Shown: positions 41,461-50,334 of the stretch, in pieces | Position numbering within the stretch: the first letter of the stretch is position 1 | How the letters are laid out: each line of letters opens with the position of its first letter | Notes under the pieces: generated by a model | Database searches by the model: none | What the model was told of the DNA's origin: nothing | What the model saw: only the letters and a program-made list of their open reading frames with translations | Made by a program: the position numbers and the translations under genes | Assembly (NCBI GenBank): GCA_003963145.1 | Contig: RXJJ01000012.1 | Span: 1 to 64,000, forward strand | DNA length: 64,000 nt | From: Bradyrhizobiaceae bacterium | GTDB taxonomy: Bacteria > Pseudomonadota > Alphaproteobacteria > Rhizobiales > Xanthobacteraceae | Direction of reading: 5' to 3'

Positions 41461-42147
41461 TCAGGATTCCATATTGGCGAGGCGTGTACGATTGCGCAGG
41501 ACGATCTGGCGCGCGCCGGAAAACTCAAGAATGCCCTGGCTGTGAAGCTGCGAGAGGGTGCGGGAAATTGTCTCAAGCGTAAGGCCGAGATAGTCCCCGA
41601 TATCGCGGCGGCACATCGGCAACGCCATCATTCCGGCGACGGCGAGGCGGCGGTCCATTTCCAGCAAGAACGTTGCCACGCGCTCCAGCGCGGTCTTGCG
41701 GCCGAGGAGCAGCATGTGATCCTCCGCATGCCGCAGATCGCTTGCGGTCATGGTCCAGAGCCTGTGGGCGACGGAAACGTCCGTTCCGGCGAGGGCTTCG
41801 AGATTGCGGCGCTTGACCAGCCGCACGGTGGTCTCGACGATCGCCTCGGCGGTGAGGCGATGAATCGAAGCGGATTCGAGGCCGAACATGTCGCCGGGGA
41901 GATGGAACGAACCGATCTGGCGGCGGCCATCGTTGAGGAGCTTGTAGGTCCGAACCGCGCCGCTCACCACCTGATAGACGTAGTCGGCAGGCTCGTCCTC
42001 TCCGTAAATTTCCTCGCCGCGCTTGTAGGAATACTCCGTCACGACAATTCCGGGATGCATGGCGAGCGAACCGAATTGGCCGGCACGGACGGCTGCGGGA
42101 GCCGGGTTGACGTGATTGGCGGAAGCGCTTGTCGATTGGGTGAGCAT
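41461..42147 (-). CDS. fixK: Crp/Fnr-family regulator, FixK type
   Basis: A 228-residue regulator: cyclic-nucleotide-like beta roll (SYKRGEEIYGEDEPADYVYQ), dimerisation helix, and a helix-turn-helix with the FNR-type recognition helix GLTLETISRTLSQL (E and SR contact TTGA half-sites). No cysteine cluster is present in the N-terminal part, so it does not carry the oxygen-sensing iron-sulfur centre of Fnr; it fits FixK, whose oxygen signal comes from FixLJ. FixL and FixJ are upstream on the same strand. It is the probable binder of the boxes listed in this window. Confidence 0.9.
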   Translation of the reverse strand: MLTQSTSASANHVNPAPAAVRAGQFGSLAMHPGIVVTEYSYKRGEEIYGEDEPADYVYQVVSGAVRTYKLLNDGRRQIGSFHLPGDMFGLESASIHRLTAEAIVETTVRLVKRRNLEALAGTDVSVAHRLWTMTASDLRHAEDHMLLLGRKTALERVATFLLEMDRRLAVAGMMALPMCRRDIGDYLGLTLETISRTLSQLHSQGILEFSGARQIVLRNRTRLANMES

Positions 42148-42279
42148 TTGCCATCTCCTCCGGTTCGGGATGGCTGTTTGTATGTTTAATATCCGCAGCT
42201 TGATATTTGGGCCGATATCCTAAGAGCCGCCCCCTAAGGGCTTTGCCGGAGGTCACAGGGCCTTGTTTTTCTGATGTTT

Positions 42280-42639
42280 TCAGGCGTCCTGCATGGCCTG
42301 GCGGATTTCGCCCACCAGACTCTCGTCAAGATGCGGCTTGAACAGAACACGGCTGAGGCCCGCGCTTGCAGCCTTCGCTGAAATGTTGTGGTCCGGATAG
42401 CCGGTGAACAGCACGATCGGTGTGACGATATCGAGTTCACGCAGTCTGCGCGCCAATTCGATGCCGTCGATGTCCGGCATCTTATAATCGATGACAAGGC
42501 AATCGGCGCCGTTCCGGAATTCGGACCCAAGCAGGGCCGTGGCGCTGCGAAATGTCTTGACCTCGAAGCCCTCCGTTTCCAGAAGAAACGTTAGCGATTT
42601 GAGCACATCGAAATCATCATCGATGATGTAGATCATCGC
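42280..42639 (-). CDS. Stand-alone response-regulator receiver protein
   Basis: A 119-residue receiver domain with no output domain: acidic pocket IIDDD at 4-8, phosphoacceptor D50 in LVIDYKMPD, and a C-terminal lysine in VLFKPH. ATG 42639 gives the compact receiver; an upstream ATG at 42687 adds 16 residues, but the FixK-type box at 42721-42734 would place the transcript start near 42686, favouring the shorter form. Lying between fixJ and fixK, it may compete for FixL phosphate, a role inferred by analogy with other single-domain receivers. Confidence 0.82.
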   Translation of the reverse strand, partial: AMIYIIDDDFDVLKSLTFLLETEGFEVKTFRSATALLGSEFRNGADCLVIDYKMPDIDGIELARRLRELDIVTPIVLFTGYPDHNISAKAASAGLSRVLFKPHLDESLVGEIRQAMQDA

Positions 42640-42720
42640 TTTCTGACGTCCCGACTTGTGCGCGGGATTCTGATGTATCTGTTTCATCTTATGAAAATAG
42701 ATGTTTTCGGCGCCGGGAGC

Positions 42721-42734
42721 TTGATTTAACTCAA
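42721..42734 (-). promoter_or_regulatory. FNR/FixK-type box upstream of the stand-alone receiver
   Basis: On the minus strand TTGAG-TTAA-ATCAA (plus strand TTGAT-TTAA-CTCAA). Centre 42727.5 minus 41.5 predicts a start near 42686, about 47 bases before the preferred ATG at 42639. It lies between the end of fixJ and the receiver gene, giving that gene its own promoter. Confidence 0.5.
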
Positions 42735-43369
42735 TCTTTCAGGACTCCGGCGCGGATGGCCAGACGTACAAGCTCCGAGATGTTGTTGGCCTGCATCTTG
42801 GTCATGACGTTGGCGCGATAGACCTCGACGGTGCGGGGGCTGATATTGTAATCGCGGGCGATCAGCTTGTTCGACAGGCCGGATACAAGCCCTTCCATCA
42901 CCTGGCGTTCGCGCTGGCTGAGGCTGGAGACCCTCGCTGCTATTTCGGCAGCGACCGTATCGCCTTTCTTGGCGCTTGCGTCCTGGGCCAGCGCCTTTTT
43001 AATGACGCCGACCAGCCGGTCGTCCTCGAACGGCTTTTCCAGAAAGTCGAGTGCGCCGAGTTTCATGGCTTCCACGGCGAGAGGAATGTCACCGTGGCCG
43101 GTCATGACAATCACGGGGAAGTTGTGCGTGCTTGACGCCGAGTGCAACTGGCGCAGCAGTTCGATGCCGTCGATTCCCGGCATCCGGATATCCGTCAGAA
43201 CGCATCCGGTTTCGATATCTTGCACATCGTCCAGAAAATTCTGCGCTGATTCGAAGAGTTTCACGGTGAACCCGGCCGACTCCAGCAGGAATGCCAGCGA
43301 GTCGCGCATCGCGGCATCGTCATCGATCACATAAACATTGCTGCTTTGGACATTGCCGCCTGGCGACAT
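42731..43369 (-). CDS. fixJ: Response regulator FixJ
   Basis: A 212-residue two-domain regulator: receiver with IDDD, phosphoacceptor D60 (CVLTDIRMPGID) and a K in FLEKPF, then a LuxR/NarL helix-turn-helix (LSQREREQ-like LSQRERQVMEGLVSGLSNK, ISPRTVEVYRANVMTKM). It is the partner of FixL encoded three bases upstream and activates fixK when oxygen is low. Confidence 0.93.
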   Translation of the reverse strand: MSPGGNVQSSNVYVIDDDAAMRDSLAFLLESAGFTVKLFESAQNFLDDVQDIETGCVLTDIRMPGIDGIELLRQLHSASSTHNFPVIVMTGHGDIPLAVEAMKLGALDFLEKPFEDDRLVGVIKKALAQDASAKKGDTVAAEIAARVSSLSQRERQVMEGLVSGLSNKLIARDYNISPRTVEVYRANVMTKMQANNISELVRLAIRAGVLKD

Positions 43370-43372
43370 GTT

Positions 43373-44884
43373 CTAAATCCTCGGCTGTGCGACAGGCAGC
43401 GTGAAATGGAAGGTCGCGCCGCCTGCGGTATTGGATTCCGCCCACATCCGGCCGCCGTGGGCTTCGACGATTGTTCGGCTGATCGACAGGCCGACTCCCA
43501 TTCCGGTTTCCTTTGTGGTGAAGAAGGGTTGAAACAGATTCGGCATGACGCCGTCGCTGAACCCATGACCGGTGTCCGAAACGGTGATTTCGACCATGTT
43601 GTCGTCGGCTTTTGCGTTCGATGCGATCAGCTCGCGGTGGGAAGAGCTTGTCATCGATTCCAGCGCATTGCGAAAGAGGTTCACCAGCACCTGCTGAATC
43701 TGGACGCGATCCGCCAGAATGAGATCGCATGACGGATCGAGATTGAATCGCAGGATGACACCCTGTTCGCGTGCGCCGGTCAGGCCGAGTGCGCCGGCCT
43801 CCTCGATCAGTTTGGAGACGCTCTCAATCCGCTTTTCGGCTTCCTCGCGCGCGACGAAATTCCGCAGGCGACGGATAATCTGCCCGGCGCGGATCGCCTG
43901 TTCGGCCGCCTTGTCGAGAGCGGATTCGATTTGCGGTACATTTGCCTGGGGATTGGCCATCAGCCGGCGCGATCCTTTCATGTAGTTGCTGATCGCCGAG
44001 AGCGGCTGATTGAGTTCGTGGGCAAGCGCGGACGCCATTTCTCCCATCGCGGTAAGGCGGGAGACGTGCACAAGCTCCGATTGAAGCTCCTGCAGCCTTG
44101 CCTGCGTCTGCTGATGTTCGGTCAGATCGCGCACGAAGCCCGTGAAATAGGTTTCGCCCGCCGATTGCATTTCGCCAATGGTCAGGTGCATGGGAAAGGT
44201 CGTGCCATCCTTGCGCAATCCGGTGACAATGCGTCCGATGCCGATAATCCGCCGCTCGCCGGTGGACAAATAGCGGGCGAGATAACCGTCATGGCGTCCG
44301 CTGTCCGGCTCCGGCATCAGGATGCTGACGTTTTTGCCGATAGCTTCAGCCTCGCTGTATCCGAATTGCCGTTCGGCGGCGCTGCTGAAGAATTGCATAA
44401 CGCCATGCTTGTCGATGACGATCATGGCGTCATTGACGGTATCGAGAATCGAACGAAGATGGCTTTCCCGGATTCTCAGGGCTTCTTCAATGCGTTTTTC
44501 ATTATCGATATCCAGAACGATGCCGCTCAACTGAGCAGCTACGCCACGGGCGTCTTTCACGATTGTCCCGAGCATGCGCAACCAATGGCCCGAAGGACCG
44601 CCGAGCCGGTACTGGATGTCGAAATTGCAGCCGGTCGCTATCGACCGTCGAATGGCAAGTTGCGTGGCGTTCCGGTCCAGCACATCGAGAAGCGACAGAA
44701 ACAGCTCGTAGGTCACCAGTTGGTCGGCGGCAATACCGAACAGCTTCCTCGCCGAATTCGACCATTTGAGTTTTTGGTTGGAGAGATCGAACGTCCACGT
44801 GCCGACGCCGGCTCCTTCGAGACCGGCGCGAACGTCATGATCGAAAGAGTCCTCCCCGGAAGCGGATCGATGGACGTCAGTCAC
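43373..44884 (-). CDS. fixL: Oxygen-sensor histidine kinase FixL
   Basis: About 503 residues: two PAS domains and a HisKA/HATPase kinase, with no membrane segment, as in Bradyrhizobium FixL. The second PAS binds heme: proximal His (H198) in [10 protein letters not shown] and the ligand-gating Arg (R218) in IIGIGRIV are 20 residues apart, as His200 and Arg220 are in Bradyrhizobium FixL. The phosphoacceptor is H289 in [15 protein letters not shown] 44884 follows GAGG by five bases; TTG 44902 would add six residues. It is the first gene of fixLJ. Confidence 0.93.
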   Translation of the reverse strand: MTDVHRSASGEDSFDHDVRAGLEGAGVGTWTFDLSNQKLKWSNSARKLFGIAADQLVTYELFLSLLDVLDRNATQLAIRRSIATGCNFDIQYRLGGPSGHWLRMLGTIVKDARGVAAQLSGIVLDIDNEKRIEEALRIRESHLRSILDTVNDAMIVIDKHGVMQFFSSAAERQFGYSEAEAIGKNVSILMPEPDSGRHDGYLARYLSTGERRIIGIGRIVTGLRKDGTTFPMHLTIGEMQSAGETYFTGFVRDLTEHQQTQARLQELQSELVHVSRLTAMGEMASALAHELNQPLSAISNYMKGSRRLMANPQANVPQIESALDKAAEQAIRAGQIIRRLRNFVAREEAEKRIESVSKLIEEAGALGLTGAREQGVILRFNLDPSCDLILADRVQIQQVLVNLFRNALESMTSSSHRELIASNAKADDNMVEITVSDTGHGFSDGVMPNLFQPFFTTKETGMGVGLSISRTIVEAHGGRMWAESNTAGGATFHFTLPVAQPRI

Positions 44885-45025
44885 CTGAGCCTCAGCCCTC
44901 AAATTCCACCAGGCTGCAGGATAACACAGGTCAAGCTTTATGTGTCACTCACCATGCAGCCCTTGGCCCCAGGTTTCGACCAAAGAAGGATGTGGCAATA
45001 CGTCTTTCCGGCGTCGCCTTATGGG

Positions 45026-45409
45026 TCAGGCGCGAACAGGACCGAGCTTAAAATGCTCCTTGGCATAGGCGATGATTTGCCGGTCGGTGGGGTGATCGGC
45101 CGGTACCACCGCAACGATCCTGTCGGCGAGTTTGGGATCGTGCTCGCGAAGGTATTTCTGGAGCGCCTGCTTTTCTGTCGACGGTCCGATCACGATAATC
45201 TGTTCGGCATCGCGAAGGGCCTCGGCGGTCTGGCCGAGAAAATGTTTGTCGTCCTGGGTTTTGCCGGAGCCGATCGAGTTTGCCTTGTGGTGAATGTGCT
45301 GCGTTGGAAGATGAGAGTGCAAAACCACCTCATTCGCTCCCGTCAGCCCGACATGAAAAATGCGGGCTTCGCGATGGTCGATCCATACGATCGCATGACT
45401 ATGTGACAT
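45026..45409 (-). CDS. Small conserved protein, eRF1-domain-like (annotated elsewhere as translational machinery protein)
   Basis: A 127-residue protein: AIVWIDHREARIFHVGL, a His-rich middle (LHSHLPTQHIHHKAN), and AEQIIVIGPSTEKQALQKYL with a following PADHPTDRQIIAYAKEHF. The beginning and the IGPSxxK segment resemble the middle domain of release-factor-like bacterial proteins. No activity is established. It begins 14 bases after the CBS-BON gene on the same strand, so it is probably read from the FixK-controlled promoter of that gene. Confidence 0.65.
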   Translation of the reverse strand: MSHSHAIVWIDHREARIFHVGLTGANEVVLHSHLPTQHIHHKANSIGSGKTQDDKHFLGQTAEALRDAEQIIVIGPSTEKQALQKYLREHDPKLADRIVAVVPADHPTDRQIIAYAKEHFKLGPVRA

Positions 45410-45423
45410 TGCGTCTTATCCTT

Positions 45424-46161
45424 TCATCGTGATTTGCCTGAACGGGCAGCTTGATCGTCTTCCGGCGAATTCAGATACATGCCAGACATGGGGTCGATCC
45501 AGCACAGATGATCGTGGACCTCTTTAACACCCCGTACGTTTTCGGCGGCGACGATGGTCGCCTGCCGGGACCGCTCGTCGGTGATGATGCCGCCAAGCTG
45601 GACAACGCCGTTCCGCACAATAATGTCCAGGCTTGATGGGCACCATTCATTTTTCTCGATAGCTTGACGAACCGCCGCCCGCAGCTGGCGATCGTCGCCT
45701 GTCGGGCTACTCGTATCGCGAGCGAGACTTGCGACCGCCTGGAGCAAATTGGAGCGCGTCACAATTCCTACAAGCTCGTCGCCGCGCATCACCGGCAGGC
45801 GTTTGACATTGTTTCTTTCCATCAGCCGGACGATGTCATCAAGCGGCGTTTCTTCCGCGATGGTCAGAGGATCCGGTGACATGATCTCGCCCACCTTGCG
45901 ACCCTGGGCGCGCACGAAATCGAGCGCCTCCCTCCCGGGTCCCAACAGAAGACTCAACCAGCGCCCGCGTTTTTTCTGGGTGCCAATCTCACCGCGCCGG
46001 AGAAAGTCGCCTTCGGAAACGATGCCTACCAGCCTGTTCGATGTGTCGATGACGGGAAGTCCACTGATATGGTGCTGCAACATGATACCCGCAGCCTCGA
46101 CAACCGGCGTTTCAGGCGTAACTGAAATGACGGGCGCGTTCATGACCTGATCGGCACGCAT
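45424..46161 (-). CDS. CBS-pair protein with C-terminal BON domain
   Basis: A 245-residue protein: two CBS motifs (VMNAPVISVTPETPVVEA to GIVSEGDF; IMSPDPLTIAEETPLDDI to GIVTRSNLL) bracketing a basic insert, then a BON domain (SLDIIVRNGVVQLGGIITD and NVRGVKEVHDHL). CBS pairs bind adenine nucleotides and BON domains bind membranes or other proteins. ATG 46161 has GGAG seven bases upstream; a longer frame extends across the regulatory region and is rejected. A FixK-type box lies upstream. Confidence 0.88.
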   Translation of the reverse strand: MRADQVMNAPVISVTPETPVVEAAGIMLQHHISGLPVIDTSNRLVGIVSEGDFLRRGEIGTQKKRGRWLSLLLGPGREALDFVRAQGRKVGEIMSPDPLTIAEETPLDDIVRLMERNNVKRLPVMRGDELVGIVTRSNLLQAVASLARDTSSPTGDDRQLRAAVRQAIEKNEWCPSSLDIIVRNGVVQLGGIITDERSRQATIVAAENVRGVKEVHDHLCWIDPMSGMYLNSPEDDQAARSGKSR

Positions 46162-46216
46162 TCTTGAGCTCCATTTGTATGACGATGTAAAGTTATCAAG
46201 ACACGGACTCGCTGGC

Positions 46217-46230
46217 TTGACGCAGGTCAA
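46217..46230 (-). promoter_or_regulatory. FNR/FixK-type box for the CBS-BON gene
   Basis: TTGAC-GCAG-GTCAA, perfect arms. Centre 46223.5 minus 41.5 predicts a leftward start near 46182, 21 bases before ATG 46161. A second, identical 14-mer lies 65 bases to the right, facing the phasin gene. Confidence 0.65.
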
Positions 46231-46281
46231 TTCAGGCCTTCCGAGACATGCCAACTTGCAAACAGTGGATGCGGGATTCGA

Positions 46282-46295
46282 TTGACGCAGGTCAA
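46282..46295 (+). promoter_or_regulatory. FNR/FixK-type box for the phasin/phaC genes
   Basis: TTGAC-GCAG-GTCAA, identical to the box at 46217. Centre 46288.5 plus 41.5 predicts a rightward start near 46330, 34 bases before ATG 46364. Confidence 0.65.
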
Positions 46296-46363
46296 TGTCC
46301 GCATTGCGGTGACTGTCAGGATCAATCCGTAATCTAGAAAACACGACGAAAGCGGAGGTTTTC

Positions 46364-46729
46364 ATGTCCGATATCATCAGTTCAGAAATTCCTGCGACTG
46401 CCCCGGCGATCGAGATTGGCGATATGAACAGGCGTTCGCTCGATCTCGTCTTCAATGCGCAAAAGGCCGTGCTTGATGAGATGATTCTGCTCAACAACAC
46501 GATTTTCGAACACGCATGCGGCGAGATTGGTGTCGCGACCGAGTTGATGTCGAAGCTTGCTGAAGCGCATTCGGTGAAAGCCATCATGGAGGTTTGTGAG
46601 GATTGCAGAAAGCATCAGATTGATGTTTTGCGGCGGGATAATGACTGCTTGTTCCAGTACAGCAAGCGCTTCCTCGATCGAACTGCCGGCTTCCTTACAA
46701 ATTCAACTCTGGAAAAGGTTGCCGCCTGA
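46364..46729 (+). CDS. phaP: Phasin-family polyhydroxyalkanoate granule protein
   Basis: A 121-residue, almost wholly helical protein with the amphipathic phasin pattern (RSLDLVFNAQKAVLDEMILL, ELMSKLAEAHSVKAIMEVCE and a short C-terminal helix). Phasins coat PHB granules. AGCGGAGG lies six bases before ATG 46364. The PHB synthase gene follows 38 bases downstream, and a FixK-type box precedes it, linking storage to low oxygen. Confidence 0.75.
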   Translation: MSDIISSEIPATAPAIEIGDMNRRSLDLVFNAQKAVLDEMILLNNTIFEHACGEIGVATELMSKLAEAHSVKAIMEVCEDCRKHQIDVLRRDNDCLFQYSKRFLDRTAGFLTNSTLEKVAA

Positions 46730-46767
46730 TCCCGCGGTGAAGGGCAGCCAGCAGGAGAGTCACGGCA

Positions 46768-48669
46768 ATGGGTCTGAATTCACCAGTCGTGGTCAAGGCG
46801 AGCGATGACACGATCGCGGATCAATATATTCGCGATCATGATAACGGTTTGCACCGCCATGTGACGGACGTGCCTCGAGCCGGCGACATTGTGCCCATTG
46901 ATCAATCCTCGAAGGTAGCCGCAGGGCACGTGCCGGCGGAGGCGTCCGAACCTGCAGGTTTTCCGCTCGACCGGGCGTTTCGCGCCGCAGTGGGTCAATT
47001 GACGGGCGGCCTTTCTCCCGCGGCCTTGATGATGGCTTATGTCGACTGGATGTCGCATCTGGCGGCGGCGCCTGAAAAGCGGCTCGCGCTGTCGCGCGAA
47101 GCTTTCCAGAACATGCTTCGCCTGGCGGATAGTGCCACCCATTTTTCCACGTCTGGGATCGCGCCATGGCGCACCATTCATCCCGAACCGCAGGATCACC
47201 GCTTTTCGGAGGAGGAATGGCTGTTGCCGCCGTTCAATCTGGCGGCTCAGGCCTTCCTGCTCGGCCAGCAATGGTGGCGGGACGCCACGACCGGTGTTCG
47301 CGGCGTTTCGCATGAAAACCAGGCGGTCATTGAGTTTACGGCGCGGCAGCTTCTCGACATATTCGCGCCCTCGAATTTCGTTCTCAGCAATCCCGAAGTT
47401 CTGCGCAAGGCTTTCGAAACGGGCGGCGGGAGTTTTGCCGCCGGTTTCCACAACTGGCTTGACGACGTGCGCGACTACGCGGCGAGGGGCGATACGAACA
47501 GGCAGGCGAAGACGGAAGTCGGCAAAAGCGTTGCGATCTCACCTGGCAAGGTCGTCTACCGCAATGAGCTGATCGAGCTCATCCAGTACGCGCCAACCAC
47601 CGCGACAGTGCGGCCCGAACCAATCCTGATCGTTCCGGCCTGGATCATGAAATATTACATCCTCGATCTGTCGCCGCACAATTCGCTGGTGAAATTCCTG
47701 ACCGACAGCGGCTTCACCGTTTTCATGATCTCGTGGAAGAATCCCGATCCCGAAGATCGCAATCTCACCCTTGAGGATTACCGGGAGCTCGGTGTCCACG
47801 CGGCGTTGTCCAAAGTCAGGGACATCGTGCCGGGCGAGAAGATTCATGCGATCGGCTACTGCCTGGGAGGCACGCTGCTTTCGATTGCGGTGGCAGCGAT
47901 GGCGAGGGAGCATGCCGACTGGATCAAAACCGTCACGCTGCTCGCCTCCCAGGTGGATTTCACCGAAGCCGGCGAACTGACGCTCTTTATCAATGAAAGT
48001 CAGGTCGCTTTTCTGGAAGACATGATGTGGCGGCGCGGGGTGCTCGATTCGCGGCAAATGGCGGGCACGTTCCAGATTCTACGCTCAAACGATCTGATCT
48101 GGTCAAGACTCATCCGCAATTATCTGATGGGTGAACGTGATCCGTCCAGCGATCTGATGGCGTGGAGCGCCGATGCGACGCGTATGCCTTACCGGATGCA
48201 CTCGGACTATCTGCGCAAGCTCTTCCTCAACAACGATCTGGCCGAGGGCCGCTATTTGGTGGACGGAAAACCCATCGCCTTGTCGGATATTCATGCGCCG
48301 ATATTCGCGGTCGGGACGACCTACGACCATATCGCGCCGTGGAAATCGACCTACAAGATTCATTTTCTCACTGACGCCGACGTCACATACCTGCTGACGA
48401 CCGGCGGTCATAATGTCGGCATCGTGTCGCCGCCCGGCGCAACAACGCATACCTATCAGGTCATGTCGAAAGGATCCGACGATCCCTATATCGGACCGGA
48501 CGCTTGGCTCGAAATCGCTCCGCATGTCGAAGGCTCGTGGTGGCCCGAATTGGCCAAATGGCTGGCGCAGCATTCCAGTGAGCCGTCTTCGCCGCCTGCG
48601 ATGGGTGGTGTTGCCCTGAAAGACACGGTCCTTGCGGATGCGCCGGGCGATTACGTGCTGCAAACCTGA
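46768..48669 (+). CDS. phaC: Class I poly(3-hydroxyalkanoate) synthase
   Basis: A 633-residue synthase: an N-terminal domain, then the alpha/beta-hydrolase catalytic domain with PAWIMKYYILDLSPHNSLVK, the lipase-like box GYCLGG holding the catalytic Cys, the Asp in GTTYDHIAPW and the His in GGHNVGIVSPPG. It polymerises (R)-3-hydroxybutyryl-CoA from PhaB. AGGAG precedes ATG 46768. Probably co-transcribed with the phasin gene. It converges with the phosphotransferase-kinase gene, the ends overlapping by 19 bases. Confidence 0.93.
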   Translation: MGLNSPVVVKASDDTIADQYIRDHDNGLHRHVTDVPRAGDIVPIDQSSKVAAGHVPAEASEPAGFPLDRAFRAAVGQLTGGLSPAALMMAYVDWMSHLAAAPEKRLALSREAFQNMLRLADSATHFSTSGIAPWRTIHPEPQDHRFSEEEWLLPPFNLAAQAFLLGQQWWRDATTGVRGVSHENQAVIEFTARQLLDIFAPSNFVLSNPEVLRKAFETGGGSFAAGFHNWLDDVRDYAARGDTNRQAKTEVGKSVAISPGKVVYRNELIELIQYAPTTATVRPEPILIVPAWIMKYYILDLSPHNSLVKFLTDSGFTVFMISWKNPDPEDRNLTLEDYRELGVHAALSKVRDIVPGEKIHAIGYCLGGTLLSIAVAAMAREHADWIKTVTLLASQVDFTEAGELTLFINESQVAFLEDMMWRRGVLDSRQMAGTFQILRSNDLIWSRLIRNYLMGERDPSSDLMAWSADATRMPYRMHSDYLRKLFLNNDLAEGRYLVDGKPIALSDIHAPIFAVGTTYDHIAPWKSTYKIHFLTDADVTYLLTTGGHNVGIVSPPGATTHTYQVMSKGSDDPYIGPDAWLEIAPHVEGSWWPELAKWLAQHSSEPSSPPAMGGVALKDTVLADAPGDYVLQT

Positions 48670-50207
48670 TCTTTCGCGATAAGCAGCTTGCGGCATATTT
48701 CGAATGTCTGTTCGGGCGTTCCTGATGCCTCGACGATGGACCAGTCCATGTGACCGAGATCGTAATCCTGCTGCCGCAGGGCGATTTCGGGCGTAGCGTC
48801 GGATGCATCGCCAGATCTTTGCCGGATCCGTTCGATACGGGTATCAAGATAGGCAACAAGGAAGAAGCCGACAAGGCGGCCCGCATTCTCTCGCGCAACG
48901 TCGGCCATCGTCATTCGCTCGCTTTCGCGCGCGAAGACTGCATCGACGATGACGGAATGACCTTGCTTCAGAACGCATGCCGCGTGCTGCGCCAGAATGT
49001 CATAGACCTTCGCTGTGGTCTGCGGCGTGTATGCATCCGCGGGCAACCGTTCGGTTTCGTCGGCCCCAAAAAGAGCTTTACGTATGACATCCGAGCGTAG
49101 CACGATGGCGCCAGGCTGTGGCGGCACGTCGCTGGCGAGGCGGCGGGCCAATTCCGATTTGCCGGTCCCTGATAATCCGCCGATGGCGATGAATTTTGGC
49201 GGCGGCGGTGAAATCAGATCAAGCGCCAGTTTGAAGTAGGCGCGGGCGCTCTGTTCGATAGCTCCTGACCCTTTGCCTTTCTGCTCCAGACGGGCAAGCA
49301 GGACATTGGCGCGGATCGCCGCGCGCATCGACATGAAAAGCGGGAGGAGCCCGATAGCGCCGAGGTTTTCGTCCGGCGAGCGGTTCAAATAGCGATTGAG
49401 AACGCTGTTTGCCGCCGCACCTTGGCGGTAACGAAGCAAATCCATCAGAGCGAAAGCCAGATCGTAAAGAACATCGATCGATGCGATGCCGGCATCGAAT
49501 TCGATCGCATCGAACAGAACGGGCTTGCGATCGATCAATACGATATTTGCCAGATGAAGATCGCCGTGACAGCGGCGGACAAAGCCCTGTTGTCCGCGCC
49601 GTTCAAGCAGTTCGCGTGTATGTGCGAACAACGAAAGGCTCGCGTTATCCAGCCTGTCGATATCGCCGGGCAAAAAGACGCCGGCGCGGCGAAAAGCGTC
49701 CGTGTTGCGCGAAACGATCAAGGGGATCGAGCCGACCCACGGCCCGGCCGGGACAACGGGAGCTGCCATATGTGCAGCAAGGATTTCGTCGGCCAGCCCT
49801 AGCGCGAGATCCGGGTTTATTGCTCCGGCCTCGGCGATATGATCAAGAGTCAGATTTTCGTCGAATCTTTCCATGTCCACGGCCCATTCGATCGGCACGC
49901 CATCGCCACCGATGGCAAGGCTGCCGTCGCCGCCCCGAGTGATCGGGACAACGCCCCGATAAATCTGCGGTGCGAACGGGCGGTTGATCCGCAACTCCTC
50001 CTCGCAGGCGGCCTTGCGCTTCGCGAGCGTCGAATAATCGAGAAATGGGAAGCGTACCGCGCGCTTGACCTTCAGAACGCGCGGTCCCGCCAGGAATACG
50101 GATGCGGCATGGGTGTCGATGCGACGGACGGGGGCGCCGCCGTGTGCCTCAGGGCTCGCCAGAAAGGCGACCACATCGTCTTGCGATTCCTTGTGATATT
50201 CGCTCAT
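48651..50207 (-). CDS. Aminoglycoside phosphotransferase-like domain fused to a P-loop kinase
   Basis: A 518-residue fusion. The N-terminal half (to about 320) is a protein-kinase-like APH domain with the catalytic HGDLHLANIVL and the metal-binding FDAIEFD. The C-terminal half is a zeta-toxin/shikimate-kinase-like P-loop domain (GGLSGTGKSELARRL, VLRSDVIRK). Substrates are unknown; the architecture is common in proteobacteria near stress genes. It starts divergently from hsp20 and the single FixK-type box between them is correctly placed for both. Confidence 0.82.
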   Translation of the reverse strand: MSEYHKESQDDVVAFLASPEAHGGAPVRRIDTHAASVFLAGPRVLKVKRAVRFPFLDYSTLAKRKAACEEELRINRPFAPQIYRGVVPITRGGDGSLAIGGDGVPIEWAVDMERFDENLTLDHIAEAGAINPDLALGLADEILAAHMAAPVVPAGPWVGSIPLIVSRNTDAFRRAGVFLPGDIDRLDNASLSLFAHTRELLERRGQQGFVRRCHGDLHLANIVLIDRKPVLFDAIEFDAGIASIDVLYDLAFALMDLLRYRQGAAANSVLNRYLNRSPDENLGAIGLLPLFMSMRAAIRANVLLARLEQKGKGSGAIEQSARAYFKLALDLISPPPPKFIAIGGLSGTGKSELARRLASDVPPQPGAIVLRSDVIRKALFGADETERLPADAYTPQTTAKVYDILAQHAACVLKQGHSVIVDAVFARESERMTMADVARENAGRLVGFFLVAYLDTRIERIRQRSGDASDATPEIALRQQDYDLGHMDWSIVEASGTPEQTFEICRKLLIAKDQVCST

Positions 50208-50267
50208 GAGAAAATCTTATCAAATTTCCGCCGGAGAGAGTTGTTGGATGCCAAGTGACATTGGCAT

Positions 50268-50281
50268 TTGACCTCGATCAA
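50268..50281. promoter_or_regulatory. FNR/FixK-type box between the kinase fusion and hsp20
   Basis: TTGAC-CTCG-ATCAA. For hsp20 the 41.5-base rule predicts a start near 50316, 19 bases before ATG 50335; leftward it predicts one near 50233, 26 bases before the kinase ATG at 50207. One box could serve both directions. Confidence 0.6.
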
Positions 50282-50334
50282 TTCGAGGCGGCGAAGACGA
50301 TCTATGATCAGGGTATATTCATACGGAGGCCATC

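Noticed and set aside
40624-42189. Long rightward open frame of 521 codons
   Set aside because: It lies antisense to phaB and fixK, which have clear domains and starts; its translation resembles no family and reflects codon bias on the opposite strand.
42180-42240. Half-palindromes upstream of fixK (TTGATATTT, CCCCTAAGGG)
   Set aside because: A FixJ site is expected here, but I could not match a reliable consensus, so no site is claimed.
43931-45406. Long rightward open frame of 491 codons
   Set aside because: Antisense to fixL and the small conserved gene; no recognisable motif or ribosome site.
46162-46587. N-terminal extension of the CBS-BON frame
   Set aside because: It would run through both FixK-type boxes and the phasin start; the ATG at 46161 has a good ribosome site and begins the first CBS motif.
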